DNA of 64,000 nucleotides from Costus lasius (GCA_027563935.2 CM050454.1:45784596-45848595); one strand, 5' to 3'; positions 24,343 to 35,123 are shown, numbered from the stretch's first letter. Numbers and translations: made by a program. Notes: generated from the letters alone by a model not told the origin.

Positions 24343-24814
24343 TGCTCGTATAAGATTTCTGCTGGAATAAGTTCAGCTTTCTTGAACCTACTGATCTCTA
24401 ACTGTTGGTTAGGATCAATGAGCCGTTCTAACACCATTAATTTCTTATGTTTGAAGCCTGACAAAAGACTAGCAATGGTGTTATATTTACGAATAACGTC
24501 CTGAGAAGTCGAGACCTCTATCTGAGACCCAGAAGTGCTTGCCTCATTGTTGTGAGCCATTCTGCTCTTTATACTCTTTAATTAAAAGAGCAGGGTCTTT
24601 CTTTACCACAAATTTTCTTGGTGGTACCTTGACAGACGACGTTGACAAAGTCAAAGTTTGGAGACTATGTTGTAGTCCTTCCAAGACACTAGTATTGACT
24701 GAAGGTTGTGAAGTAGAAATAGAATATGCTAACAGATTTTGGATCTGTATGAGCAGTTCTATAATGACGTTGTTTTGTGCAATTATAACCTTATCAGCCG
24801 ATGTACCGTTGGTA
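24342..24814 (-). pseudogene. Endogenous pararetrovirus: ORF2 end and movement-protein start, copy 1
   Basis: Minus strand. ORF2 without its first third runs down to the stop at 24562. The ORF3 start at 24560 then opens a movement-protein N-terminus that is cut at about 24342. It matches 34013-34496 with only a few substitutions seen (for example 24561 and the ATAATGACG/ATAATGATG site). Both ends are rearrangement joints, not natural gene ends. Not expected to be functional. Confidence 0.85.
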
Positions 24815-25513
24815 AATTCTTGTACTTAGAACATCTAATTTATCTAACGTGTATAAGCACGCCATAATTTCTGCATCTATAGTTGAAATTGCAGTCTTGT
24901 ACTTCCCAGAGCAGTATCTGGCAATTTGCTCTTTCTTTTGAGAGTCATGTTTGTGAGTTTTCCATTTTAAAATCCCTCCCCAACCAGTCAGGCAACCGTC
25001 TGTCTCAACTACTAAATATGCTTCTGTCGGTGGGATCTGCAATGGTGGAAGTGTTTTAACCACATCTTTTATCGTTTGCACAGCTTTCCAATCATACTTG
25101 TTAAACCGTCGTTCGCCGGTCTTTGAACATTTGTTGTAAAGGGGACCAGTATACTTACTGAGGTTTGGTATGTAATTTCTTGCATAATTTAAGATACCCA
25201 AAAACCTCTGAAGGCCCTTTAATGTTTCAAGCTGTTCGTCTGGAAAATCTAACAGCTTAGTCACAATGTGTGGTTGTAGGCGAATTTTGCCTTCGCCGAT
25301 TTCTAACCCTAAGAAATCAATTACTGACACTCCCAGATGAATCTTGGTTCGATTCAGGATTAAACCGTTTTCTTTGATGATTGCGAAGAACTTTGACAAA
25401 TGAGCCAAGTGCTCTTTAATAGTTTCTGAAAACACTAAAATATCATCTATGTATACATAGATGAATTCGTCATATTGTCCAAAAATATTATCCATCTTTT
25501 TCTGGAAGATGGA
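24815..25513 (-). pseudogene. Endogenous pararetrovirus: reverse transcriptase C-half and RNase H
   Basis: Minus-strand frame with the RT catalytic motif YIDDILVFS, the thumb-side motif GILNYARNYIPNL and the RNase H entry VETDGCLTGWGGILKW. These are the caulimovirid, and specifically badnavirus-like, versions of these motifs. The upstream half of the same enzyme lies at 31861 onward, on the far side of the LTR retrotransposon. RNase H is cut at about 24820. The last 5 bases are the target duplication of the LTR element. Confidence 0.88.
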
Positions 25514-27218
25514 TGATGTGGGGTGGAGACACGTGTTGTGCAAACCAGAACAAAGAGTATTTTTTTACCAGAATTCAATGCTATAGAAATATATCATTTA
25601 AGAAAGGTAGCTATGTAGATTCCAAAGATCCAAAATTTGAACTGATTAAGCCAAGATGTAGAGAAAAACTAGTTCTTTTCAACAGCATAGGAATTAGAGT
25701 GTGAAGAACTATCAGACAATAAGAACATGTGCGATAGAATGCCTAATCAGATTAGCAAATCAAAATAGCATAGAAATTGTTTCAGTCTTCAAAATTTGTT
25801 AGGTCTACTAGGTTGATCTGGTGATTCTTCCATGGAACCAGGTGGTACCACAAGTGGGATGTAACATGCTCTTCCCAAATCGTTTCAGAGTTCAGGGTTC
25901 CAGCACGTCCAAGTATTTTAGATACCTGCACAAAGAAGGTTAAACATATTAGTTTTAAAGAAGAACAGAAGAACCGTGGACACGGGAGTCTGAAAACAGG
26001 GGACGTCGCGCGATGGAGCAGAGTTCGTCGGCGGACAACCGGTGGTGCACGAACTCGGAACCTGCTGCTGCTGGAGGATGGTGTGGCTGACGAGAGGACG
26101 TGGCCGGAGCTTGGAGATGAAAGATGGCCGGACGGGGAAGATCAACGATGAAAGGCGGATCTGAGGCGGAAGCTGGGCGGAAACAGGGGAAAACGAGCGT
26201 GGAGCAGAGTTGATAGGCGGTCGTCCGGTGGTGCACGATCGCCGGACCTGCTACAGTTGGGGATCCTTGTGATGCTGGACAAGGCGTGGCCGGAGTTTGG
26301 GGTCGAACGGGGCTTGTCGGAGGAGATCGACGGCGATCAGTGGAGAAGGGCGGAAACAGGGCGTGAGCGGAGGCGTCACCGGAAATCTCCCGATTCCGGC
26401 GATCCAGACGTCGGATGGGGCGATCCCTCCGGTTGTGGGTTCGACCTGAAAGGGAGGATGCGTGGCTGGAGTTTGAGGACGATCCGTCGGTTGGATCGTC
26501 GCTGGCGGCGAGGCGAACGGAGAGTCCAAAGCTGGACTCGGCTGGAAACTGGGTGTGGAATGCGACAGCGGCGGAAGCTTGTTTAAGCGTGGCAGAGGTG
26601 GAAGATGGATGTCGTAGAGGTTCCAAGTCCATGGAAGGTTAGAGAAGAAGATAGTGAAAGAGTTCCAAATCCATGGAACCTTCAGCTATCAAAGGAAGAA
26701 GGGAAGAAACATCCGATAGAAACGAAAACCATTTCCATTCATTGTTAAAATCTTGTCTTCTTTGCTTACATGTGAGAGATTACATTTTATAGAGCAGGAG
26801 GAAAAGGTTAGCTGGAAAGTTTTTGTGACCGTTGGTTGTAATGCTCAAGGAAGTCTCCAACGTCTCCTTCTCATTTTGGTAAGTCACAGCCATCCTTTAC
26901 ATCATTGAGAGCTGCTTCAGCTTGTTTGGCTTGTCCTTCACGTAAGCGTTGCAGCCAAGTCTTCTCAATCTCCCTTATTTCTCTATTTGAGTTGACAGCA
27001 CATCATCTTTGGACTTGAATAAGCTTGAACTAGCTTGAGCTTAGGAGATTTGACCGTAGTCATGGGACCTCATATTGTCATGGCAAAATAAGATGGATTA
27101 GTGCCTCTATAAACATAATTGTTGACTAAGTCTATGAATAATCAAGATTTACAATAATTATGCAAAAATTGACTAAGTCAAAATTAGATCAAATATCATG
27201 TGATATGCTCCTACATCA
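25514..27218 (-). repeat. 3' LTR of the young element (1705 bp)
   Basis: In the element's sense (minus) orientation it starts TGATGTAGGAG and ends CCACATCA. A TATA box TCTATAAAA lies at 26785-26793. About 150 bp downstream an ATG at 26632 opens a 225-codon frame to 25955. That frame contains an internal duplication: GPAIVHHRTTAYQLCS and GSEFVHHRLSADELCS. The product resembles no protein I know. Confidence 0.9.
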
Positions 27219-27284
27219 TACACCCCTGGTTCAAGTGTTTCTACTCCTGGAGAAACTTAGGTTAATTAAAATGACTAGCAACAA

Positions 27285-28691
27285 TTAAACTACTAGCATG
27301 GAAATTAACAATTTATCACGCTTAGGTGGAGGCCTATAGGTGTATTCATCTTTGAGGATAGGTAGGAAGAGGAGTTGATCATGCATAAGTTGAGTGGGTT
27401 GTCTTGTTTTAACCCCTAATGTACTTCTCACAATCAATAAGCTAGGTGAAAGAAAATTCAGATTTAAACAAGACATATTAGCAAGCTCATGTAGTCCATT
27501 ATAGGATCTAAGAGAAGGAAAGATAAAATCAATATGTTCAACTTGCAAAAGAGATAAAACACTCATGTTTTCACTTTGTTTGATTGACCTTACAGGTGGC
27601 TTAGGAGCGTGGGTAGTTGGATCTAAGAGGCATGACTCAAGGATCATGGGATCATGGGTCAAGTCTTCTAAGCCTTCAAGATGTGGTTCTCTTAATGATT
27701 GAGACTTGGGGTCTAGGTCAATGGCAAAAGGATCTAACATTGGTTCAAAGTGTGGTTCATCATGATCTATGGATGTGGATTCAACTTGGCTATCTAAGTC
27801 ATCAATGATAAATGTTCCAAACTTAAGTTGTGCTATGCCTAATGGAATCTCTATAGGCAATTGATTCTCACATGTGTTAATAATGGGTTCCTTAGTTGGA
27901 ATAGATGTGCTAGAGTCAAGTTGAGGCATGTATTCTAAAGAACCTATGGGTATGGGCCCTAAAATTGAAGGTAATGGTACTTCATGATTTATTTCTTCAA
28001 ATTTAGTGGTTTCATCAAGACATGTTTTAGGTTCTAAAGTAGGCTCTAATGTTTGGTTGAACTCTAGAGGATTAGGACTCTCTTGTTCAACTTGTAAATG
28101 GGGCTTTCTTAATTTCTCCATTGATTGTTGCAACTTTTTCATATGCTCCTTGAACTCATGTTGCAACTTTTTAGTTTTCTCCCTTAACTCATCATAAGGG
28201 TGAATTATGTGTGGCATCCCTTTATGAATAAAACTATAACTCCAAGGGTTGTGAAAATAATGTCCTTGATAATCATGCATGAATTCATTCCCTAATAAGA
28301 TGTCAAATCCTTCTAAACTCATTACATCACACCAAATTTCAGTTTTCATATTGCCTAATTGAATAGGAACTAAGCATTGAAAATCAACTAAAGTTGAAGT
28401 GAAATCATCCCAAGTTATGCAATAAGGGTTAGGATTTTTTTCTATGGTAAGGCCAAATTTTTCAAGGGATCTAGGAGATATGATATTGTAGTTGACAAAA
28501 TGATCAATAATAGTTTTACATTTAAAACCATTGCACCAATTATGTGTAGTAAAACTATTAGGCCCATGTGTGAGAACCCTACATTTTTGTTTTATAGAAC
28601 TATTAGGCCTATGTATAAGAGTCATATATTGTTCCCTAATAGTTATTAATTCTGTTCTAGCTATAACTTCCTGTTGAGTAAAATAACGCAT
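27285..28691 (-). CDS. Retropepsin-like ORF of the young LTR element
   Basis: An intact frame of 468 codons from the ATG at 28691; the longer frame to 28703 would start with TTG. Residues about 45-170 resemble the protease region of plant Ty3 polyproteins: TIIDHFVNYNIISP, then CDVMSLEGFDILLGNEFMHD and HNPWSYSF. The canonical D-S/T-G active site reads I-I-D-H-F, so glycine and Ser/Thr are missing and catalysis is doubtful. Residues about 175-210 form a charged, probably coiled segment (EKTKKLQHEFKEHMKKLQQ). The rest is a proline- and acid-rich tail. It is the element's only sizeable ORF outside the LTRs and lies in sense orientation. Function unknown; a retained structural or regulatory role is only inference. 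Confidence 0.6.
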   Translation of the reverse strand: MRYFTQQEVIARTELITIREQYMTLIHRPNSSIKQKCRVLTHGPNSFTTHNWCNGFKCKTIIDHFVNYNIISPRSLEKFGLTIEKNPNPYCITWDDFTSTLVDFQCLVPIQLGNMKTEIWCDVMSLEGFDILLGNEFMHDYQGHYFHNPWSYSFIHKGMPHIIHPYDELREKTKKLQHEFKEHMKKLQQSMEKLRKPHLQVEQESPNPLEFNQTLEPTLEPKTCLDETTKFEEINHEVPLPSILGPIPIGSLEYMPQLDSSTSIPTKEPIINTCENQLPIEIPLGIAQLKFGTFIIDDLDSQVESTSIDHDEPHFEPMLDPFAIDLDPKSQSLREPHLEGLEDLTHDPMILESCLLDPTTHAPKPPVRSIKQSENMSVLSLLQVEHIDFIFPSLRSYNGLHELANMSCLNLNFLSPSLLIVRSTLGVKTRQPTQLMHDQLLFLPILKDEYTYRPPPKRDKLLISMLVV

Positions 28692-30131
28692 GATGATAAA
28701 CAAGAAAATTAATGCTAGAAATGACTATTGTTTAAGTGCAGAAACTATAAACAAACCTAGCAATAAATCAGAATTGATTGCAGCAAGTTGATGACAACAA
28801 AACAAAATTGAGAAATCAAATGCAGAATTTCAGCATCAAATCAATACATCCAAGGTTGCACTTATAGGTGTTTTTAAACAGAAATACGTTGATGGTTTTC
28901 CTAGCTGCAATTTGATACAGATTATTGCAGTAAGCAGGTTGAAAATTTCAGATTCGGTAGGCTGAAAACCAGATTTAAAACTCACAAGTCAAGTGCAGAA
29001 TTTAGCAAATTGAAAACTCAGTTTAGTTGCTTTCAAAGGTGTGCAGTTATTAAATCTTGTGCAGCCAGAGGTTGAAAACAAATCAGGTATCTCAGAAATT
29101 TAATGGTTCAGATGTTGCAGGATTTATAAAACTGAGTGGAGATGTGTGCAGATTTTCAATGCAAATTGAGTTCCAGTACAGTAATTAATTTTGCTGCCAT
29201 GGGCTAATTTCAGATTCGCATGGAACTCAGTCAAGGATGATGCAGCAATTAACTTTGCTGAACCACCCATTCAACAAGTTGAATCAGGGCAACTGTATCC
29301 TGCCAAGGTTCAGAGGTATTCAGACTTGAAGAACATGGAGATCCAACCTATTAGCTAAGATGGTTCCCAAATCCTCCCAGCTGAGTTCACTCGGCAGAGA
29401 ATGCAGGTGGTAAGCTACAGTGAACTCAGAAATTTTCAGCTTCCTCAGAAATTCCAACTCAAATAGCAAGCGTTCTACTGTGGTTTTGGAAATGTGAGAT
29501 CAAATAAGGAAGGATCAGAGTTCTATCTATGATCTTAGATAGTCTCCAAAGACCTCTAATCATACTAGCAAATCAGCGCAAGAGGGCAGGGAAACAACAG
29601 TTTGGTACACAACAGTAACATTCAAATTCCTGCTTCACCTCTAAGCTGCCGAGGACCACAACAGGCCCTTGTTGTGATCAGAATTGTGCAGCAAGGGGAA
29701 ACCTCCAAAGCCATCTATGAGATAGTTTTGGTGTTCGCCTCACTTCATGAACCCAGAATAGGAAACTTCAGAATCAGGAAAAAAAACCTAGAATACAATC
29801 TATGCAGAAACTAATGCAAAGGCAGTCATATAGACTAATTGTGTCGCTTAGGACCAGGCCAAAATATCAAAATAGAAATCAGAAAACAATCAGGACATTA
29901 AGAGCAGTTGGCTGAAATTTTCAGATTCAGATGGACATCTTAGTCAAGGAGACAAGGACAAAAACCAAAGTTGTGTAAAGAAAAATTTCATTTGATAATC
30001 TCAGAAATCAGAAGGCGAGAAGATAAACTCAGCAGGAACACAAAATTCAGATTCAAATCAAGAAGAGCAATTGGTCCAAGATCTTTCCTAATGGCCTAAC
30101 GTAGACATAAGTCTAAATTAAACCAAAGGAA
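28692..30131 (-). other. Long untranslated leader of the young LTR element
   Basis: About 1.4 kb between the primer site and the protease-like ORF. Read on the minus strand it has no long frame. No gag motif was found. It may hold the packaging and dimerisation signals that let a helper element copy it. Confidence 0.5.
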
Positions 30132-30146
30132 CCTGCTTTGATACCA
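30132..30146 (-). other. Primer-binding site of the young LTR element
   Basis: TGGTATCAAAGCAGG on the minus strand, three bases inside the 5' LTR. Its first 12 bases fit the 3' end of tRNA-Met with one change. It fixes the element's orientation. Confidence 0.8.
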
Positions 30147-30149
30147 AGC

Positions 30150-31855
30150 TGATGTGGGGTGGAGACACGTGTTGTGCAAACCAGAACAAAGAGTATTTTT
30201 TTACCAGAATTCAATGCTATAGAAATATATCATTTAAGAAAGGTAGCTATGTAGATTCCAAAGATCCAAAATTTGAACTGATTAAGCCAAGATGTAGAGA
30301 AAAACTAGTTCTTTTCAACAGCATAGGAATTAGAGTGTGAAGAACTATCAGACAATAAGAACATGTGCGATAGAATGCCTAATCAGATTAGCAAATCAAA
30401 ATAGCATAGAAATTGTTTCAGTCTTCAAAATTTGTTAGGTCTACTAGGTTGATCTGGTGATTCTTCCATGGAACCAGGTGGTACCACAAGTGGGATGTAA
30501 CATGCTCTTCCCAAATCGTTTCAGAGTTCAGGGTTCCAGCACGTCCAAGTATTTTAGATACCTGCACAAAGAAGGTTAAACATATTAGTTTTAAAGAAGA
30601 ACAGAAGAACCGTGGACACGGGAGTCTGAAAACAGGGGACGTCGCGCGATGGAGCAGAGTTCGTCGGCGGACAACCGGTGGTGCACGAACTCGGAACCTG
30701 CTGCTGCTGGAGGATGGTGTGGCTGACGAGAGGACGTGGCCGGAGCTTGGAGATGAAAGATGGCCGGACGGGGAAGATCAACGATGAAAGGCGGATCTGA
30801 GGCGGAAGCTGGGCGGAAACAGGGGAAAACGAGCGTGGAGCAGAGTTGATAGGCGGTCGTCCGGTGGTGCACGATCGCCGGACCTGCTACAGTTGGGGAT
30901 CCTTGTGATGCTGGACAAGGCGTGGCCGGAGTTTGGGGTCGAACGGGGCTTGTCGGAGGAGATCGACGGCGATCAGTGGAGAAGGGCGGAAACAGGGCGT
31001 GAGCGGAGGCGTCACCGGAAATCTCCCGATTCCGGCGATCCAGACGTCGGATGGGGCGATCCCTCCGGTTGTGGGTTCGACCTGAAAGGGAGGATGCGTG
31101 GCTGGAGTTTGAGGACGATCCGTCGGTTGGATCGTCGCTGGCGGCGAGGCGAACGGAGAGTCCAAAGCTGGACTCGGCTGGAAACTGGGTGTGGAATGCG
31201 ACAGCGGCGGAAGCTTGTTTAAGCGTGGCAGAGGTGGAAGATGGATGTCGTAGAGGTTCCAAGTCCATGGAAGGTTAGAGAAGAAGATAGTGAAAGAGTT
31301 CCAAATCCATGGAACCTTCAGCTATCAAAGGAAGAAGGGAAGAAACATCCGATAGAAACGAAAACCATTTCCATTCATTGTTAAAATCTTGTCTTCTTTG
31401 CTTACATGTGAGAGATTACATTTTATAGAGCAGGAGGAAAAGGTTAGCTGGAAAGTTTTTGTGACCGTTGGTTGTAATGCTCAAGGAAGTCTCCAACGTC
31501 TCCTTCTCATTTTGGTAAGTCACAGCCATCCTTTACATCATTGAGAGCTGCTTCAGCTTGTTTGGCTTGTCCTTCACGTAAGCGTTGCAGCCAAGTCTTC
31601 TCAATCTCCCTTATTTCTCTATTTGAGTTGACAGCACATCATCTTTGGACTTGAATAAGCTTGAACTAGCTTGAGCTTAGGAGATTTGACCGTAGTCATG
31701 GGACCTCATATTGTCATGGCAAAATAAGATGGATTAGTGCCTCTATAAACATAATTGTTGACTAAGTCTATGAATAATCAAGATTTACAATAATTATGCA
31801 AAAATTGACTAAGTCAAAATTAGATCAAATATCATGTGATATGCTCCTACATCAA
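30150..31855 (-). repeat. 5' LTR of the young element (1706 bp)
   Basis: Same as the 3' LTR at an offset of 4636 bp, and one A longer in the A-run after TTATGC (six against five). TATA box at 31421-31429, with the 225-codon leader frame at 31268-30591. Such near-identity implies a very recent insertion. Confidence 0.92.
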
Positions 31856-32481
31856 TGGATGGAGCATTCTTTAAACCGAATGGCATGACCAGCCATTCAA
31901 AGTGTCCTTGTGGACATACAAAAGCTGTCCACGGAATACTTTTTTCTGCCATGGTGAACTGATGAAATCCTGATTTCAGGTCAAACTTACTAAAAACTGC
32001 TTTGTTCTTTATTTTTGAAATAAGGAGTTCTATGTTTGGCAAAACATAGGGGTCTTTGTAGGTGTTGTCGTTTAGTCGTTTGTAATTGCACACCATCCTG
32101 GTCTTTCCCCTAATCTGTTCTGAGTGTTTGTTGACTATGAAAGCTGCAGTTCTGTGCTTGGACTTTGATGGTCTTATCAGCTTCATGTCTAGCAACTCCT
32201 GAATATGCTTTTTAAATTCATCGTTCATTTCTAAAGTTGGGACAATAGGCTTATCTTGGATCCTCATTAATTATCTCTATATGGCATTGTACAGCATCTT
32301 CAGCCCAAAATTGTTTTGGATCATTTCCAATATGATGTGATTCTTCTAAGTCTTTGAGCTTAGGCAGAATTTGTTCTTGATAATCAGACATTTTGCCCAT
32401 ATTATAAGAACACAGTTCATATATCGTATCTTGACTTAGAACATCTAATTCTTGTTCAAATTGCCAGATAATCAAGCATTT
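31856..32481 (-). pseudogene. Endogenous pararetrovirus: protease-RT linker and RT N-half
   Basis: Minus strand. An upstream frame (from about 32481 down to 32251) covers the region before RT. A frameshift near 32260 then leads into the RT frame, which carries RPSKSKHRTAAFIVNKHSE and the first catalytic block FSKFDLKSGFHQ. It ends exactly at the 5-bp target duplication of the LTR element, and the rest of the enzyme is at 24815-25513. The frameshift and the insertion both break the gene. Confidence 0.85.
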
Positions 32482-32533
32482 ACACTTTATATGCTTCTTC
32501 ATCATAAATCTTCTTCATCATAAATCTTTGTTT
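32482..32533. other. Rearrangement joint with copied filler
   Basis: 32482-32511 is a 30-base exact copy of 35623-35652, which lies in the polyprotein C-terminus. An 18-base part of it is then repeated before the next viral block begins at 32534. This looks like templated filler at an end-joining or template-switch junction. Confidence 0.65.
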
Positions 32534-33651
32534 TCAGTACAAAGGGTTATGACAAATTTATTGCTGGGCATAATTTGCTGCTTACCAAGGGTCTTGTGGC
32601 TAGAATTAGCAACTCTGCCACAAGTAATTTCAAACTCCAAATTGATGATGTTCTGAAGCATCTCAGTTCTTATGGCATAAAGGCTTTAAGTGGCCGTAAG
32701 ATCCCAACAGAGGATCTTGATGGCGCGGATTGGAAGATCTCTTTACCTGCACCTCAGTCTCGAGTCCCGTCCTCCTTGTCCTTTTGGAGGTCCAACTCAA
32801 CTTCTGTCCTCGCCTCTTTCGGACAGTATAAAGAGAAACCTTCCTCCTCTGATGAACCTCATGATTTGGTTCTTACTTTTACTTCGGATTCTGATGAATC
32901 CTTTTTCAATCCGTGGGGGGGGTCTATCCCCACAGCACATTTCGTCTGATCATCTGGATGATTTACCTATTTATGACGATGATGAAACACCTATCCCTTT
33001 AACCGAACACCCAGGTTACTGGGAGCTACTAGAAAATTGCTGGTTGGACGAATCCGATTTTATCTTTCCTCCTTCATCTGATCTGGCTGCACCAGCAGTA
33101 ACTTATGATGATCCAGTTGTTCTAGAACAACATCCTCTGTATCAGGATTTTATTACACATACGTTGTTATCTGAAGAAGATTTCAAGTTAGAAACAATTG
33201 CTATAGCCAATGATGAAGCCAGTAGCAGTATAGTCCATCAACAAACTACGACAACCCAGCCAGGTTTTGGGCCGGTTGCTCAACCAGATACCTCCTTAAG
33301 AGACCGAATCAGAGAGGTCTTTCCAGAAGCTGGTAGTAGTGAACCAAGATATCCCAGGCCAATTCGGCCAGACACTTTACCTTCTCTTCCATCTGCCAAT
33401 GCACATGCAGGGTCTATCCTGCAACTTGGAGAAGATATTTCCAAATGGGAAGATTTGATCCGACGATGGGAATCTAATACGATCACTCATTGTGCACATA
33501 AAACGTTCATTGATAACACGGATAAGGTAGTATACATTGAGAACCTGCTAGGAGAATCGTTAAAGCTGTATTTCCAAAACTGGAGAATGGCATTCCCACA
33601 AGAATACCAACAGCTGACAATTACAGCAGATGACACATCTAACGTAACTAC
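32534..33651 (+). pseudogene. Endogenous pararetrovirus: movement-protein end to coat-protein region, copy 2
   Basis: Direct copy of 23090-24206 at an offset of 9444-9445 bp. It carries one extra G in the G-run near 32920 (eight instead of seven), which breaks the frame. One substitution is visible near 33206 (GCTATAGCC against GCTATGGCC). It ends at 33651, earlier than copy 1, where it meets inverted viral sequence head to head. Confidence 0.85.
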
Positions 33652-34231
33652 TGACAAGAAGTTTGACATGATTGATGAAATCACTGATGGGTATCAAAAA
33701 GTCTGGAGTGAAATAAACCAACTCTCTATTGGTCGTCAAATCGACCTCTAAAGTGCCAATGATGGCTTTTTCAATATCAGCAAATCTAGTGTCAACTAAC
33801 GTGATGAGGCACTTACATCCACAGTAAGCTCTATGGAGTCCATGGATCCCAATCATACAAAGACCTAAATGAATGGTCTTATATCCCTGAGTCATGAGTT
33901 TACGGCTTGACTCATCTGTGACAAAGTTCAGTTGGACTTGTTCATCACCGGTACAAGTGACCAGTGATTCCGAGTAATGTTGATATACCTTTTGTTTTGA
34001 TTCCAGTATCCTATGCTCGTATAAGATTTCTGCTGGAATAAGTTCAGCTTTCTTGAACCTACTGATCTCTAACTGTTGGTTAGGATCAATGAGCCGTTCT
34101 AACACCATTAATTTCTTATGTTTGAAGCCTGACAAAAGACTAGCAATGGTGTTATATTTACGAATAACGTCCTGAGAAGTCGAGACCTCTATCTGAGACC
34201 CAGAAGTGCTTGCCTCATTGTTGTGAGCCAT
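33652..34231 (-). pseudogene. Endogenous pararetrovirus: ORF3 start, movement-protein domain
   Basis: Begins with ATG at 34231, just after the ORF2 stop (34233-34235), as in badnaviruses. The frame is open for about 193 codons, and from about residue 110 shows the 30K-type movement-protein core (GLHRAYCGCKCLITLVDTRF, EVDLTTNRELVYFTPDFLIP). It is cut at 33652, where it joins the opposite-strand coat-protein copy. In the intact virus this domain forms plasmodesmal tubules; here it is a truncated N-terminal piece. Confidence 0.88.
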
Positions 34232-34232
34232 T

Positions 34233-34574
34233 CTACTCTTTATACTCTTTAATTAAAAGAGCAGGGTCTTTCTTTACCACAAATTTTCTTGGTGGTACCT
34301 TGACAGACGACGTTGACAAAGTCAAAGTTTGGAGACTATGTTGTAGTCCTTCCAAGACACTAGTATTGACTGAAGGTTGTGAAGTAGAAATAGAATATGC
34401 TAACAGATTTTGGATCTGTATGAGCAGTTCTATAATGATGTTGTTTTGTGCAATTATAACCTTATCAGCCGATGTACCGTTGGTAGAGTCTGGGTTTACG
34501 AATCCCTTTGTAGGAGGAAAAGTGCTCTCAACTGTTTCTACACTCTTCAAATATCTGACATCCTTATCTGTCAT
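34233..34574 (-). CDS. Endogenous pararetrovirus ORF2 (virion-associated-protein-like)
   Basis: Intact 113-codon frame. Its ATG overlaps the ORF1 stop as ATGA (34571-34574), the arrangement used by badnaviruses for leaky-scanning translation of ORF1, 2 and 3. The C-terminus is basic and proline-rich (VKVPPRKFVVKKDPALL), as in badnavirus ORF2 proteins, which bind nucleic acid. Length is slightly below the usual 115-150 residues. Sequence similarity of ORF2 proteins is weak, so the call rests on position, overlap and the basic tail. Confidence 0.75.
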   Translation of the reverse strand: MTDKDVRYLKSVETVESTFPPTKGFVNPDSTNGTSADKVIIAQNNIIIELLIQIQNLLAYSISTSQPSVNTSVLEGLQHSLQTLTLSTSSVKVPPRKFVVKKDPALLIKEYKE

Positions 34575-34945
34575 ACTAGAGCTTGAAGTTTCTCAGCCAG
34601 AGAACTAACTGAAGATTCTAGAATTTTTTGCTGTTTCTCTATTTTGTCCAGTTTTTCTAAACAAGTGTCAAGTTTGTCTAGATAAACCAACTGTTTCCGA
34701 GACCTGAGATACTCTAATTTGTCGTTGATCTCTCGAAGATAAGTAGATGGAGAACTAGATGTACGCTGATTATGCAAAACTGATAAAAGAACGTCACTAA
34801 TAAAATTAAGTTGAGGTGTATCTTTCTGATGGAGCAAGTGTTCACTAGGCACAGGTGAAAAACAAGCAAAAGAATACGTATCCAATTTGTAAAACTGTTG
34901 CGGTTTGATTTCTAAATCCAAATACGCCAATTTCTTCACAGACAT
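34571..34945 (-). CDS. Endogenous pararetrovirus ORF1, minus-strand copy
   Basis: Intact 124-codon frame from ATG at 34945. The C-terminal half is heptad-rich and probably coiled coil (LEKLDKIEKQQKILESSVSS). It is preceded by leader, primer site and promoter, and overlaps ORF2 by ATGA. Badnavirus ORF1 proteins are virion-associated and poorly understood. An identical-length copy lies inverted at 36219-36593. Confidence 0.8.
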   Translation of the reverse strand: MSVKKLAYLDLEIKPQQFYKLDTYSFACFSPVPSEHLLHQKDTPQLNFISDVLLSVLHNQRTSSSPSTYLREINDKLEYLRSRKQLVYLDKLDTCLEKLDKIEKQQKILESSVSSLAEKLQALV

Positions 34946-35110
34946 AAGCTACTTCTGAAGTTGATCTCCTCTTGAGATATTTTTCATAATAACCGTAGTT
35001 ATGAAAGCAACTGACTGTATTAAAACTTCGAAATCGAAACAACAACAACTTACAACAAGCCACGCTATCTTGTCCTTGGTTTCAGCCTGAATTCCCAGTG
35101 TAGGAACTCT

Positions 35111-35123
35111 TGCTCTGATACCA
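35111..35123 (-). other. Viral primer-binding site, left arm
   Basis: TGGTATCAGAGCA on the minus strand, matching tRNA-Met, the minus-strand DNA primer of caulimovirids. The same site is at 36041-36053 on the plus strand. Confidence 0.9.

Larger units (their letters stand above)
25514..31855 (-). mobile_element. Young non-autonomous LTR retrotransposon inside the viral RT
   Basis: Two LTRs (25514-27218 and 30150-31855) with ends TGATGT...ACATCA, flanked by a perfect 5-bp duplication ATGGA at 25509-25513 and 31856-31860. On the minus strand the 5' LTR is the right one. Three bases inside it is the primer site TGGTATCAAAGCAGG (30132-30146), and next to the 3' LTR is the purine-rich ACCAGGGGTGTA (27219-27230). 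The internal region is only 2931 bp and encodes a single protease-like ORF. There is no gag knuckle, RT or integrase, so it must be mobilised in trans. The LTRs differ visibly by one A in an A-run, and the frames they contain are identical. Confidence 0.93.
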
